From assembly GCF_008271745.1 (NCBI RefSeq), contig NZ_VKKZ01000010.1, positions 525,677 to 589,676 of the forward strand: a stretch of 64,000 nt of DNA, in the 5' to 3' direction. Numbering within the stretch: position 1 is the first letter of the stretch; each line of letters begins with the position of its first letter. Below are positions 24,283 through 33,163 of the stretch, in pieces. The position numbers and the translations under genes were made by a program. This DNA comes from Rufibacter glacialis. Lineage in GTDB: Bacteria; Bacteroidota; Bacteroidia; Cytophagales; Hymenobacteraceae. The notes beneath the pieces were generated by a model. The model was not told the origin of the DNA and searched no databases. It was given only the letters and a program-made list of their open reading frames with translations.

Positions 24283-25128
24283 TTATTTGATGAACGGCGC
24301 CACAATGGTATTTACCTGGGCTACGGTCAATGGTTCATCAAAGGCCTCTGAGGCGGCGTTGGCATCAATGGCAATGCCATTAAAGGTGCCTACAATGTTT
24401 ACCCCCGCCTGGGTGGTCACTTCTTCGCCATCATAGACCCCTTGGAACGCAGGCGGCAGGCCGCCTCTGTCTTTCATGGTGATCCAAGGCTTGTTAGTAG
24501 CAACTCCGCTGGCCATGTCACGGCGCATACGGCGCAGGTGGGCGGCATGTCTTGCTTCCACAGAATGGATCTGCAGGGCTGCCTGAAGCACCGCGTCATT
24601 GGTCATAAGCGCAGGGGCAGCTCCTTTGTAAGCTCTTACACCGGTGTCTTCAAAGGCCTGGGCCACCGCCAGCATGGTGGGGTAGTCAGTGAAGGTGGAA
24701 GTTCCTAGAAGGCCTTTGGCAGTCCAGTCAAAGTTGGCATCAGTGTAGTTGGTGGGGGCGGCGCCTCCCAGGCCGGTAATGGCCGTGCGCAGGAAGTTCA
24801 CGTGGTCTTCCTCGTGGTCACGGATCACGGTGAAAGCCGTTTTGCCGGCGGCCGAGGCGAAGATATTAGTGTCAGCAGCCCGCTTATAGAAATAGTACTC
24901 CAGGTTTTCCAGCTTCAGGGCGAACTCCAGCACCTCGCGCACGGTAGGGGTGCCGGTCTGGCCGTAGGCTTTGTTCAACATAGAGCCAAAGGCCACCGGA
25001 ATGGCAGCAGCGGCCAGTTTCTTGCCAAAACCACCAAAATGCTTGAATACGGCGCGGCGTGGGTCTAACCGGTCAAAGATTTCCGGATCTACTTTCTCTA
25101 CTTCTTTTAATATATTAAAGATATTCAT
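24283..25128 (-). CDS. Ferritin-like domain protein (second gene of a pair)
   Basis: A 281-residue protein. After a leader, residues about 65-215 form a four-helix ferritin-like domain: an ALKLENLEYYFYKRA helix, HEEDHVNFLRTAI, FEDTGVRAYKGA and SVEARHAAHLRRMR. The Glu/His pattern is what a di-iron centre needs. Residues 30-55 are hydrophobic (FGKKLAAAAIPVAFG) and may act as an export signal. It lies 13 bp downstream of a paralogous gene, clearly one operon. Related plant desiccation-linked and bacterial proteins are known, with unsettled function; metal binding is inferred. Confidence 0.88.
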   Translation of the reverse strand: MNIFNILKEVEKVDPEIFDRLDPRRAVFKHFGGFGKKLAAAAIPVAFGSMLNKAYGQTGTPTVREVLEFALKLENLEYYFYKRAADTNIFASAAGKTAFTVIRDHEEDHVNFLRTAITGLGGAAPTNYTDANFDWTAKGLLGTSTFTDYPTMLAVAQAFEDTGVRAYKGAAPALMTNDAVLQAALQIHSVEARHAAHLRRMRRDMASGVATNKPWITMKDRGGLPPAFQGVYDGEEVTTQAGVNIVGTFNGIAIDANAASEAFDEPLTVAQVNTIVAPFIK

Positions 25129-25141
25129 GGCTTTCTAGTGA

Positions 25142-25897
25142 TTAAGTGGTGGGCAAGTTGCTTGCGTTGATGGTTTCCTTGATGAAAGGCTGAGCAAGGG
25201 CCAGTACCTGTGCGGGCGTCAAGGCCACATCCAGACCGTTGGCATCCACAATCTCGCCTGACCGTATGCCAGCCGGGCCGCTGGCAAAGGTGCCGTTCTC
25301 AATCATGTCTCTGATCTCTGCGGCGTGCCGGGCTTCCACTGACACAATCTTGCCGGCAATTCCCAGGAAAGTGGCGCTGGTGAGCAGTTTGCCCGCTCCG
25401 TTATAAGCGGCTACCCCCAGGTCTTCAAAGGTTCTGGCCGTGGCCAGGATAGAGGCGCGGCTGGCCAGGGCGCTGGCAGGCAGGTTAGGCGTAAGGTTAG
25501 GGATGATCTGGCTGGCGGCCGTGCTGGTGATGGCGGCCCTGAAGAACTCGCGGTGTGCTACCTCGTGGTTTCTGATGTCCATAAGAACAGCTCTTTCAGT
25601 GGCATTGGGGAAAAGCGTGGCGAAGTTGGCCATACCTACCACGGTGGTGTAAAAGGCAGCCTCCAGTTGCTCCAGGGCATACGCATAGTTCAGGACGCCC
25701 ACATCACCGGAGCCAAGGTTCACAGCGCCTTGCATGTTGGTGCCGGTGGCATCATCGTCGTCATCACAGCCCGTGAGCAGAAGCGCTGATACAGCTACGC
25801 CTGCCCCCGTATACTGGAGGAAAGAACGGCGGTTCAAAGGGTTTTTCAATCCCTGCAAGACGTTCTGTTCAGGAATTGAATTCGTGTTTTTAGCCAT
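25142..25897 (-). CDS. Exported ferritin-like lipoprotein (first gene of a pair)
   Basis: A 251-residue protein from the ATG at 25897; a longer frame begins upstream but lacks support. It carries a Tat-like NRRSFLQYTGAGVAVSALLLTGC leader region with a lipobox Cys, then DDDDD. The ferritin-like domain follows: YALEQLEAAFYTTVV, NHEVAHREFFRAAI, FEDLGVAAYNGAG and SVEARHAAEIRDMI. Together with the next gene it suggests a pair of envelope di-iron proteins. Export by Tat would mean folding, and perhaps metal loading, in the cytoplasm first. Confidence 0.88.
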   Translation of the reverse strand: MAKNTNSIPEQNVLQGLKNPLNRRSFLQYTGAGVAVSALLLTGCDDDDDATGTNMQGAVNLGSGDVGVLNYAYALEQLEAAFYTTVVGMANFATLFPNATERAVLMDIRNHEVAHREFFRAAITSTAASQIIPNLTPNLPASALASRASILATARTFEDLGVAAYNGAGKLLTSATFLGIAGKIVSVEARHAAEIRDMIENGTFASGPAGIRSGEIVDANGLDVALTPAQVLALAQPFIKETINASNLPTT

Positions 25898-26175
25898 AGT
25901 TTTAAAAAATGAGGGTGAAACAATTTCTGTAACCAGAACACCTGGGGGCACCGGTTCTAGGGTGGAGCCGCCTCTGCCTTCTGGCCGAAGTAGCGAGACC
26001 TACGAGACGCGTTGTTCCCCCGGATTTTAGGCAGGTGAAAAAAAACACAATTATTTTGGGTGGCCGCAGAGAGTGGCTGGTTTTACTGGACGCAGAGGGT
26101 AGGGGCCTTGGTGGGTTCTTCGTACTTTTGGGCCGAAGTACTACGGTCGCTTTTTGGCCGTTTTAACCAAAACAG

Positions 26176-27612
26176 ATGAAAAAGGCGGTTTTTCTTATTC
26201 TTTGGCTGATGGGCTGGGCCTCCTGGTGCAGTGCGCAAGACCATGCCGTGGAATATGGGCCAGCCGTGATTCCCATTGACCAATATTTCACTATTTCATT
26301 AAAGTCAGCGGGTGCCAAGCCCGCTAAGGTAGAAGGCTTCCCAGAAATAGAGGGCCTGCAGAAGAGTACCCAGAAGTCTTTCACCACCACCATCACCAAA
26401 GGCACCAAGACCTCCTTCGTGTATACCCTCACCCAGCAGTACGCCCCGCTCAAAGAGGGGGACGTGATGGTGAAGCCCTTTGCCCTGGTGGTAGACGGCA
26501 AGAATGTACCGGCCCCCGGACTCAAGGTGAAAGTGCTGGCCGCCGTGCCCCTGCCAACAACTCCGCCTGACAGCCTGGCTGGAGACAAACCTATCACTCC
26601 CCTGGAGGCGCCCGAGTTTGTGGAAGTCAAGGAGAACGCCTTCCTGACCCTGCACCTGCCCAAGGAACGGGCTTTTGTGGGCGAGGCTGTGCCGGTCTCG
26701 CTGTGGTTCTACCTGGCAGACGCTGACCTTGGCTTGTTGGATTTTGTGGAGTTCGAGACCCAGATAGGCACCATTGTACAGCAACTGAAGCAGCGCAGCG
26801 CCCTAGAGGAAGTAGTGCTGCAAGACGAGATCCTACCAGAGAAGATAAAGATCGGGAACAAAGACTTCACGCGCTACAAGCTGTACGCGGCGGTTCTGTA
26901 CCCCATTACGCCGCAGCTGCTCCGGTTCCCGGCTATCAGCCTGCGGATGATCAAATACAAGATCGCCAAGAACCCTTCGCTCCTGACCCAGAACCGGTTA
27001 CCGGAAACCAAGACTTACACCACCTCCGGCAAAGTGGTCACCGTGAAATCCTTGCCCCCTCATCCGCTACGCGACCAAGTGGCAGTAGGGGAGTTCCGGT
27101 TGGAAGAACAGTTGTCACGCAGCACCATCACCCTGAACCAGAACCTGGTCTACCTGTTCAAGATAGTGGGGGAGGGCAACATCAGGACCCTGCCCGCCCC
27201 CCGAAGCGTGGGCATCTCCAGTGAGCTGGAAATCTACTCGCCAGAGATCAGGCAGAGCCACCGCATAGAGCAGGGCCGGTTGGTAGGCAACAAGGTGTTC
27301 CGGTATTTCATGGTGGGGCGCCAGGCCGGGCAGTACCCTCTGCGGGAGCTGTTCCAATGGGTTTACTTCAACCCCACCACTGCCCGCTATGACACCCTGC
27401 AGCCGGCCTTAACCGTGCGGGTGCGGGGGCAGGAAGACCAAAATAGTTACATAAGAGCGCAAGATGTGGGTGAATTTTACAATATTGCCGCCACAGAAAG
27501 CAATCAGCTCACCAGCCTGGACCAATTCAAGGAGGCGCGCCTGTACACCAACGTGGTGTTAGGGGTGCTGCTGGGGGTTGCCTTGTTTATTTTCATACTA
27601 AAGAGGAAATGA
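26176..27612 (+). CDS. BatD-like protein
   Basis: A 478-residue protein with a signal peptide (cleavage after CSAQ), a large beta-sandwich periplasmic region, and one C-terminal membrane helix ([16 protein letters not shown]) followed by KRK. Patterns such as [36 protein letters not shown] and [13 protein letters not shown] are typical of BatD/aerotolerance proteins. BatD normally sits with batA, batB, batC and a MoxR ATPase; none is here. Its stop overlaps the aroC start by 4 bp, so the two are translationally coupled. Confidence 0.85.
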   Translation: MKKAVFLILWLMGWASWCSAQDHAVEYGPAVIPIDQYFTISLKSAGAKPAKVEGFPEIEGLQKSTQKSFTTTITKGTKTSFVYTLTQQYAPLKEGDVMVKPFALVVDGKNVPAPGLKVKVLAAVPLPTTPPDSLAGDKPITPLEAPEFVEVKENAFLTLHLPKERAFVGEAVPVSLWFYLADADLGLLDFVEFETQIGTIVQQLKQRSALEEVVLQDEILPEKIKIGNKDFTRYKLYAAVLYPITPQLLRFPAISLRMIKYKIAKNPSLLTQNRLPETKTYTTSGKVVTVKSLPPHPLRDQVAVGEFRLEEQLSRSTITLNQNLVYLFKIVGEGNIRTLPAPRSVGISSELEIYSPEIRQSHRIEQGRLVGNKVFRYFMVGRQAGQYPLRELFQWVYFNPTTARYDTLQPALTVRVRGQEDQNSYIRAQDVGEFYNIAATESNQLTSLDQFKEARLYTNVVLGVLLGVALFIFILKRK

Positions 27613-28691
27613 GTAACACGTACGGATCCATCTTCCGGATCACCACTTTTGGGGAATCACATGGTACCGCCGTTGGCGTGATTGTGGACGGTTGCCCCGC
27701 CGGATTGCCTATCACCGTGGAGGAGATTCAGGCGGCCCTGGACCGCCGCAGACCCGGCCAATCCAAGATCACCACCCCCCGCGACGAGAAAGATCAGGTG
27801 CAGATCCTTTCGGGCATCTTCAACGGCCAGACCCAGGGCACGCCCATCGCGCTCACCGTCTTCAACAAAGACCAGGCAAGCCATGACTATTCGCACATAG
27901 AAAGCGCCTTCCGGCCCTCGCACGCAGATTACACCTATACCGCTAAATACGGCTCCAGAGACCACCGCGGCGGCGGCCGAAGCTCAGCCAGGGAAACCCT
28001 GGCCCGGGTAGCGGCCGGCGTGTTGGCGCAGAAGTTCCTGGCGCTGCAGGGCATCCAGATCACCGCATACGTGTCACAGGTGGGCAGCATCTTCGCCCCG
28101 GCAGATTATACCCAGATGGACCTTAGCCAGGTAGACAGCACCATTGTGCGGTGCCCGCATCCAGAGACCGCCCAGGCCATGATCCAGCTCATTGAAGAAA
28201 CCCGCGACAAGTTGGACACCATTGGCGGTGTGGTTTCGTGCGTGATCAAAGGCGTGCCGGCCGGCTTAGGGGAACCCGTGTTTGACAAGCTCCACGCTGA
28301 GTTAGGCAAGGCCATGCTCAGCATCAATGCCGTGAAAGGTTTTGAGTACGGCAGCGGGTTTGAGGGTGTGCGCATGTACGGCTCTCAGCACAACGACGTC
28401 TTTTACACTGATGACAAAGGCCAGGTGAGAACCCACACGAATCATTCCGGAGGTATTCAAGGAGGAATTTCCAATGGGCAGGATATCTACTTCAAAGTAG
28501 CGTTCAAGCCGGTGGCCACCATTCTACAGACCCAGGACACCATTGACAAAGAGGGCAACGAGATCAAGCTCCAGGGCAAAGGCCGCCACGACCCTTGCGT
28601 ACTGCCGCGCGCCGTGCCCATTGTAGATGCCATGGCCGCTTTGGTACTGGCTGATTTTGTGCTGCGCCAACGAGCCAACAAAATAGACTAG
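27609..28691 (+). CDS. aroC: Chorismate synthase
   Basis: A 360-residue enzyme. It converts EPSP to chorismate with reduced FMN, closing the shikimate pathway. Signature regions are present: GESHG near the start (~16), [18 protein letters not shown], the ARET block in [18 protein letters not shown] (~122) and [14 protein letters not shown]. Length and order are standard. The start overlaps the BatD-like gene (ATGA), so it depends on that transcript or an internal promoter. Confidence 0.98.
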   Translation: MSNTYGSIFRITTFGESHGTAVGVIVDGCPAGLPITVEEIQAALDRRRPGQSKITTPRDEKDQVQILSGIFNGQTQGTPIALTVFNKDQASHDYSHIESAFRPSHADYTYTAKYGSRDHRGGGRSSARETLARVAAGVLAQKFLALQGIQITAYVSQVGSIFAPADYTQMDLSQVDSTIVRCPHPETAQAMIQLIEETRDKLDTIGGVVSCVIKGVPAGLGEPVFDKLHAELGKAMLSINAVKGFEYGSGFEGVRMYGSQHNDVFYTDDKGQVRTHTNHSGGIQGGISNGQDIYFKVAFKPVATILQTQDTIDKEGNEIKLQGKGRHDPCVLPRAVPIVDAMAALVLADFVLRQRANKID

Positions 28692-28701
28692 CTTCCATTG
28701 A

Positions 28702-28732
28702 GGGCTTATTTTTCAGAAATAAGCCTGAAACG
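28702..28732. repeat. Interspersed hairpin element after aroC
   Basis: GGGCTTATTTTTCAG and AAATAAGCCTGAAACG form a compact hairpin of the family. Confidence 0.5.
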
Positions 28733-28789
28733 AAAGGGTGACTTTAAACGAGCAGGTATCTGATTTGTACCGCCTCTCCTTTTTCTGGT

Positions 28790-28819
28790 CCGTTTTATAG
28801 AAAGAAGCCTGAAAACAGG
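28790..28819. repeat. Interspersed hairpin element
   Basis: CCGTTTTATAG, AAAG, then AAGCCTGAAAACAGG. The second copy in the aroC downstream region. Confidence 0.4.
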
Positions 28820-28841
28820 GCTAAGGTAGTAGCAACTCAAT

Positions 28842-28874
28842 AGACCCCACAGATCACCCAGACCTGTGAGGTCT
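28842..28874. repeat. ACCTCACAGG-type palindrome, diverged copy 2
   Basis: The right arm (AGACCTGTGAGGTCT) is intact and the left arm (AGACCCCACAG) has changes, so the hairpin is imperfect. Confidence 0.6.
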
Positions 28875-28902
28875 TTGCCTATCAGGTTCACTGGTGGCAG
28901 TA

Positions 28903-28962
28903 AAAGCAAAGGGCGTTATGGGACTGTTTTTAGAAAAACAGCTCCATAACGCCCTTTGCTTT
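28903..28962. terminator. Terminator built around the interspersed hairpin element
   Basis: The outer stem AAAGCAAAGGGC pairs with GCCCTTTGCTTT; the inner arms GTTATGGGACTG and CAGCTCCATAAC surround TTTTTAGAAAAA. It lies between the convergent aroC and antiporter genes. Confidence 0.75.
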
Positions 28963-28977
28963 CTATAGAGACAAACC

Positions 28978-30354
28978 TTACAGAATCACCAGTACCCAGA
29001 TCAAAACCAGAACCGGCAGCAGGTAGATCAAGGAGTATTTGAACATGTAAGCAAAGAAGGGCGGCATTTTCACCCCGGCTTGCTCGGCAATGGCTTTCAC
29101 CATGAAGTTAGGCCCGTTGCCAATGTAGGTCATGGCCCCGAACAGTACCGCGCCAATAGAGATGGCTTCCAGCACCAGCAAGGTCTCTGGTGATCCTGGC
29201 AACCCGTTGGCGAAGGCCTGCACCTGGACAGTACTGGAGTAATTGAGCTGGTACTTGGCCATACCCAATGAAAGGAAGTTGGCGTAGGTAGGGGCATTGT
29301 CCAGCACGCCGGAGAGCGAGCCCGTCACCCAATAGAATACCGAAGGTGTGAGCTTCGCGGCGAATTCCGGGGAAGAGGCTAGTCCGGCGGCCAATTGCAG
29401 GGCAGGCATCATGGTAAAGAAAATCCCGAAGAACAGGAACACCACCTCCAGAATGGGGTCAAAGGAAAAGTGGTTTCCGTTGAGGGCGGTGCGGCTCGCA
29501 AATTTAAAGCACAGGAACGCCGCCGTCAGCTGTACCAACTCCCGCACAAAAGAAACCTTGATGCCTCCTTCCAGCGGAATGTAGGGCAGCCATTCATAGG
29601 TAGCCGGGTTCAGAAAGGTAGCGCCAATGATCACCGCCAGCCAGAGCAGGTTCCGCTTGCCGGTGAAGAAGAACTCTGTTTTGGCTTCCACGCGGGCTTT
29701 TACTTCTGGCTTGGGAACAAACCCTTCTTTGTTGCGCCTATCCAGGACAAAGAAAATAGTACACAAAGCGCCCACGGCAATAGCCCAGGGTGTGAAAAGG
29801 TGCTGTAGCGTCCAGAAGAAAGGCACACCCTTCAGAAACCCAATGAACAACGGCGGATCACCCAGCGGGGTTAACATACCCCCGGCGTTGCTCACGATAA
29901 AGATAAAAAACACGATCTGGTAAGGCTTGATGCGGTGGTTGTTCAACCGGATGAACGGCCTGATGAGCAGCAGCGATGCCCCGGTAGTCCCGATCACGTT
30001 GGCAATCACGGCCCCAAACAAAAGAATGCCCACGTTAATGAGCGGGGTGGCGTTGGCATTGGCGTTGATGTAAATGCCGCCGGCCGCCACATAGAGGGCA
30101 CTCAACAGGATGGCAAAGGAGGCATATTCAGCCAGGGTCTCGGCGGGCAGGTGGGTGTCTTGCAAGACCATCAGGTAATATGCCAATACCAGCAGGCCCA
30201 GACCTACCGCAATCGTTTTGTAAAATCTATGCCAGAAATGCGGAAAGAAAATAGGGCCGGTGGCAATCATCCCAATCAGTAAGGCAAAAGGAGTGATGAG
30301 GAAACCGGGCACTTGAGGGGGGGTAGCGGCTGCCAAAAGCGAAGCAATGAGCAT
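28978..30354 (-). CDS. Sodium:proton antiporter-like membrane protein (ion transporter superfamily)
   Basis: A 458-residue membrane protein from the ATG at 30354; a TTG 36 bp earlier is rejected. It has about 11-12 hydrophobic segments. Features such as NVIGTTGASLLLIRPFIRLN, SNAGGMLTPLGDPPLFIGFL and FYWVTGSLSGVLDNAPTY resemble the NhaD/ArsB-like ion transporter group, where paired GxP/DPP loops line the ion path. Probable role is Na+/H+ exchange at the inner membrane; the substrate is inferred from family likeness only. Confidence 0.82.
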   Translation of the reverse strand: MLIASLLAAATPPQVPGFLITPFALLIGMIATGPIFFPHFWHRFYKTIAVGLGLLVLAYYLMVLQDTHLPAETLAEYASFAILLSALYVAAGGIYINANANATPLINVGILLFGAVIANVIGTTGASLLLIRPFIRLNNHRIKPYQIVFFIFIVSNAGGMLTPLGDPPLFIGFLKGVPFFWTLQHLFTPWAIAVGALCTIFFVLDRRNKEGFVPKPEVKARVEAKTEFFFTGKRNLLWLAVIIGATFLNPATYEWLPYIPLEGGIKVSFVRELVQLTAAFLCFKFASRTALNGNHFSFDPILEVVFLFFGIFFTMMPALQLAAGLASSPEFAAKLTPSVFYWVTGSLSGVLDNAPTYANFLSLGMAKYQLNYSSTVQVQAFANGLPGSPETLLVLEAISIGAVLFGAMTYIGNGPNFMVKAIAEQAGVKMPPFFAYMFKYSLIYLLPVLVLIWVLVIL

Positions 30355-30419
30355 AGATGGGCACAGTTGGTGAAAAATCAAGTGCCGCAAAATTACGTTT
30401 TCTGTTGTAACCGCGGGTT

Positions 30420-30455
30420 GTTTAGGGCTTTATTTCAGAAAATAGCCGGTAAAAC
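30420..30455. repeat. Interspersed hairpin element
   Basis: GTTTAGGGCTTT, core ATTTCAGAAAAT, right arm AGCCGGTAAAAC. It lies between the divergent antiporter and NifU-family genes. Confidence 0.55.
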
Positions 30456-30569
30456 GCCTTCAAAGGAACGGTTCCCCCAAGGGAACCATCACGTATTGGT
30501 TTTTTGGCTATTTTTGGAAACTTAAACCCTAGCTAGTAGGTTTTTATTATATTAAAAAGAGAAAGAGCC

Positions 30570-31187
30570 ATGACTGAAAATACAACCAAAGCCGTGTCGG
30601 TGTACGCTGAGGCGAACCCTAACCCGGAATCAATGAAATTCGTGCTCAACACCACCCTGCTGGGCGAAGGCGGTAGCGTAGACTATCCAACGGTGGAGAG
30701 CGCCATGGAGTCTCCGTTCGCGCAGGAGTTGTTCAACTTTGACTACGTGTCTAGAGTGTTCATCGCGAGCAACTTTGTGACCGTGACCAAGAACAGCCCC
30801 GTGGCCTGGGCGCAGCTCATCCCAGAACTGAGAACCTTCATCAAATCATACGTAGAAGCCGGCGGCCCTATTTTCCTGGGTACTCCTACTACTTCTACGG
30901 CTGCCTCGGCCTCCGCTGAGATGTCCGCAGACCTTTCCGCGGAAGACGCAGAGATCTCCCAAAAGGTAATTGACCTGCTGGAGAACTACGTGCGTCCGGC
31001 GGTGGAGCAAGACGGCGGCAACATCACCTTCCGGTCCTACAAAGAAGGCGTAGTAACCGTGAACCTGCAAGGCTCCTGCAGCGGTTGCCCTTCTGCTACC
31101 GTTACCTTGAAGGCCGGTATTGAGAACCTGCTCAAGCGCATGGTGCCTGAGGTGCAGGAAGTGGTGGCCGAAGGCATAACCCTGTAA
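30570..31187 (+). CDS. Nfu/NifU-family iron-sulfur scaffold protein
   Basis: A 205-residue protein with two domains: an N-terminal Nfu_N domain (about residues 8-95, with NPNPESMKFVLN) and a C-terminal NifU domain (about 128-205). The cluster-binding CxxC is in GSCSGCPSATVTLK (~168-171). An Ala/Thr/Ser-rich linker joins them. Such proteins carry [4Fe-4S] clusters to target enzymes. It is monocistronic with a strong terminator. Confidence 0.94.
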   Translation: MTENTTKAVSVYAEANPNPESMKFVLNTTLLGEGGSVDYPTVESAMESPFAQELFNFDYVSRVFIASNFVTVTKNSPVAWAQLIPELRTFIKSYVEAGGPIFLGTPTTSTAASASAEMSADLSAEDAEISQKVIDLLENYVRPAVEQDGGNITFRSYKEGVVTVNLQGSCSGCPSATVTLKAGIENLLKRMVPEVQEVVAEGITL

Positions 31188-31205
31188 TTGACCCTAATTC
31201 TTTAT

Positions 31206-31242
31206 AAAAAGGCGCTGACATTAGCTTGTCGGCGCCTTTTTT
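31206..31242 (+). terminator. Terminator of the Nfu gene
   Basis: The arms AAAAAGGCGC and GCGCCTTTTT with an inner partial stem and a T-tract, 18 bp after the stop codon. Confidence 0.88.
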
Positions 31243-31365
31243 ATTGCTCTTTTAGGAGAAAGGGAACGCCCCGTTGGCAGACAATTGGTCCGGCGCGCGG
31301 GCCAGAATTATTCTACTTTGAATATTTTTTGCTACTTTCAAAGCTGATTAATTAACTACCTCTTA

Positions 31366-33012
31366 ATGTCAACACCAGCTTCAAAGCATCCGAAGGGCCT
31401 TTATTACCTTTTTCTGGCGGAAATGTGGGAACGCTTCGGTTACTACCTCATGATCGGGATTTTCTTCCTGTACATGACAGACACCCAAAGTGGCGGAATG
31501 GGACTTCCCAAAGACCAGGGTTCTGATATCTATGGCACCTTCATCGCGTTGGTGTTTTTGACTCCCTTCATTGGCGGCCTGTTGGCCGATAGGTTACTGG
31601 GCTACCGGCTCTCCATCACCATTGGCGGTTTATTGATGGGGTTGGGCTACTGCGGCCTCGCGGTTCCCGGCGATACCTTCTTTTTCCTTTCTTTGGCGCT
31701 CATCATCATTGGGAACGGGTTTTTCAAAGCCAACATCTCTACGCTGCTGGGTAACCTGTACTCTGAACCCCAATACCTGCCCCAGAAAGATGCCGGTTAC
31801 AACATCTTCTACATGGGTATCAACCTGGGCGCCTTCATCTGTAATTTTGTGGCGGCGTACCTGCGCAACACCTACGGCTGGGGCTTCGCGTTCCTGGCGG
31901 CGGGTATAGGCATGTTCATCGGTCTGATCATCTTCTGGGCCGGTAACAAGACGCACCGCGACTATGACATCCGCAAACCCGCCCAGCCGCATGACATGCC
32001 GCTCTGGAAAGTGTTCAGCCTGGTGATTCTGCCCGCCATGGTGGTGGGTATCCTGAGCTGGTTCCTGATTCCGGGCAACGTGTTTGGTTCTGACTCTACA
32101 GATGCCTTCATCTTCGGCTCTATTCCTATCATCCTGTTCTACGTGAGCCTGTGGGCCAAGGCCTCGGTGGAAGACAAGAAACCGATTGCTGCGCTGCTTT
32201 CTATTTTTGCCGTGGTAGTCGTTTTCTGGGGCGTTTTCAAGCAGAACGGCACCGCCCTCACCACCTGGGCTGAGTATTACACTGACCGTAGCCTGCCTGA
32301 GGCGCTGGAGAAACCGGCAGTTTCGTTGGGTATGGTGCAGAGCGTGGATGCCACCCCTACCACAGTGCCCGCCTTTGACGCGGCCTTCCGGGCCAGCACT
32401 GATGCCGACGGCAAAGTGGTCACCAAGGAGGGCGTATCGCCTTACCTGAACAACCTGCCCCAGGAAGAATGGCCCGAGGAAGGCAATTCCCTGGCGCTGA
32501 TCTCCACGGAGCTTTTCCAATCCATCAACCCCTTCTTCGTGATCATCTTAACCCCGCTGGTGGTAGGTTTCTGGGGCTTTATGCGCCGCAAAGGAAAAGA
32601 GCCTAGCACTCCCGCTAAAATGGCCTGGGGCTTGTTCATCACGGGCCTTTCCACCTTGGTGATGGTAGGCGCGGTCTGGGCCGGCGACAACGGCATGGAC
32701 AAGGTGTCCAGCATGTGGTTGGTAGGGACCTATTTTGTGGTGACTATTGGCGAGCTCTGCCTAAGCCCTATGGGCTTGTCCCTGGTATCCAAAGTTAGCC
32801 CTCCGCGATTGACGGCCCTGATGATGGGCGGCTGGTTTATTGCCACTTCCATCGGGAACAAGCTATCTGGTATTCTGGCCAGCCTCTGGGATACGTATGA
32901 TGACAAGTCGTACTTCTTCTGGGTCAACTTTGCCGTTACTGTTTCGGCGGCCCTGGTGCTGGTGCTCATGCTCAAGTGGCTGCGCCGCATCATGGAGAAA
33001 CCGGCTATGTAG
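31366..33012 (+). CDS. POT family proton-dependent oligopeptide transporter
   Basis: A 548-residue membrane protein. The POT family signature is clear: EMWERFGYYLMIGIFFLYM in TM1 (the ExxER proton motif) and GGLLADRLLGYR; a second region reads FYMGINLGAFICNFVAAYL. About 14 hydrophobic segments are seen. A polar insert (about residues 300-380) of Bacteroidota type lies between the two halves. It takes up di- and tripeptides with protons at the inner membrane. Confidence 0.95.
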   Translation: MSTPASKHPKGLYYLFLAEMWERFGYYLMIGIFFLYMTDTQSGGMGLPKDQGSDIYGTFIALVFLTPFIGGLLADRLLGYRLSITIGGLLMGLGYCGLAVPGDTFFFLSLALIIIGNGFFKANISTLLGNLYSEPQYLPQKDAGYNIFYMGINLGAFICNFVAAYLRNTYGWGFAFLAAGIGMFIGLIIFWAGNKTHRDYDIRKPAQPHDMPLWKVFSLVILPAMVVGILSWFLIPGNVFGSDSTDAFIFGSIPIILFYVSLWAKASVEDKKPIAALLSIFAVVVVFWGVFKQNGTALTTWAEYYTDRSLPEALEKPAVSLGMVQSVDATPTTVPAFDAAFRASTDADGKVVTKEGVSPYLNNLPQEEWPEEGNSLALISTELFQSINPFFVIILTPLVVGFWGFMRRKGKEPSTPAKMAWGLFITGLSTLVMVGAVWAGDNGMDKVSSMWLVGTYFVVTIGELCLSPMGLSLVSKVSPPRLTALMMGGWFIATSIGNKLSGILASLWDTYDDKSYFFWVNFAVTVSAALVLVLMLKWLRRIMEKPAM

Positions 33013-33039
33013 GCTGGGTAACCTACTTATTGCATTAAT

Positions 33040-33076
33040 AAAACGGCGGCCTCTGAACTTCAGAGGCCGCCGTTTT
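33040..33076. terminator. Bidirectional terminator between the POT and APC permease genes
   Basis: A perfect 17-bp stem (AAAACGGCGGCCTCTGA and its complement) with a 3-nt loop, with A/T tracts on both sides. Confidence 0.9.
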
Positions 33077-33163
33077 TGTGTCATTTTCTTGTAAATGCCG
33101 GCAAAACCGGTAATAAGGGTTGCGCTTCTTTAGCACCTGTTAGAAAAAGGTGCGGTAATGGGC

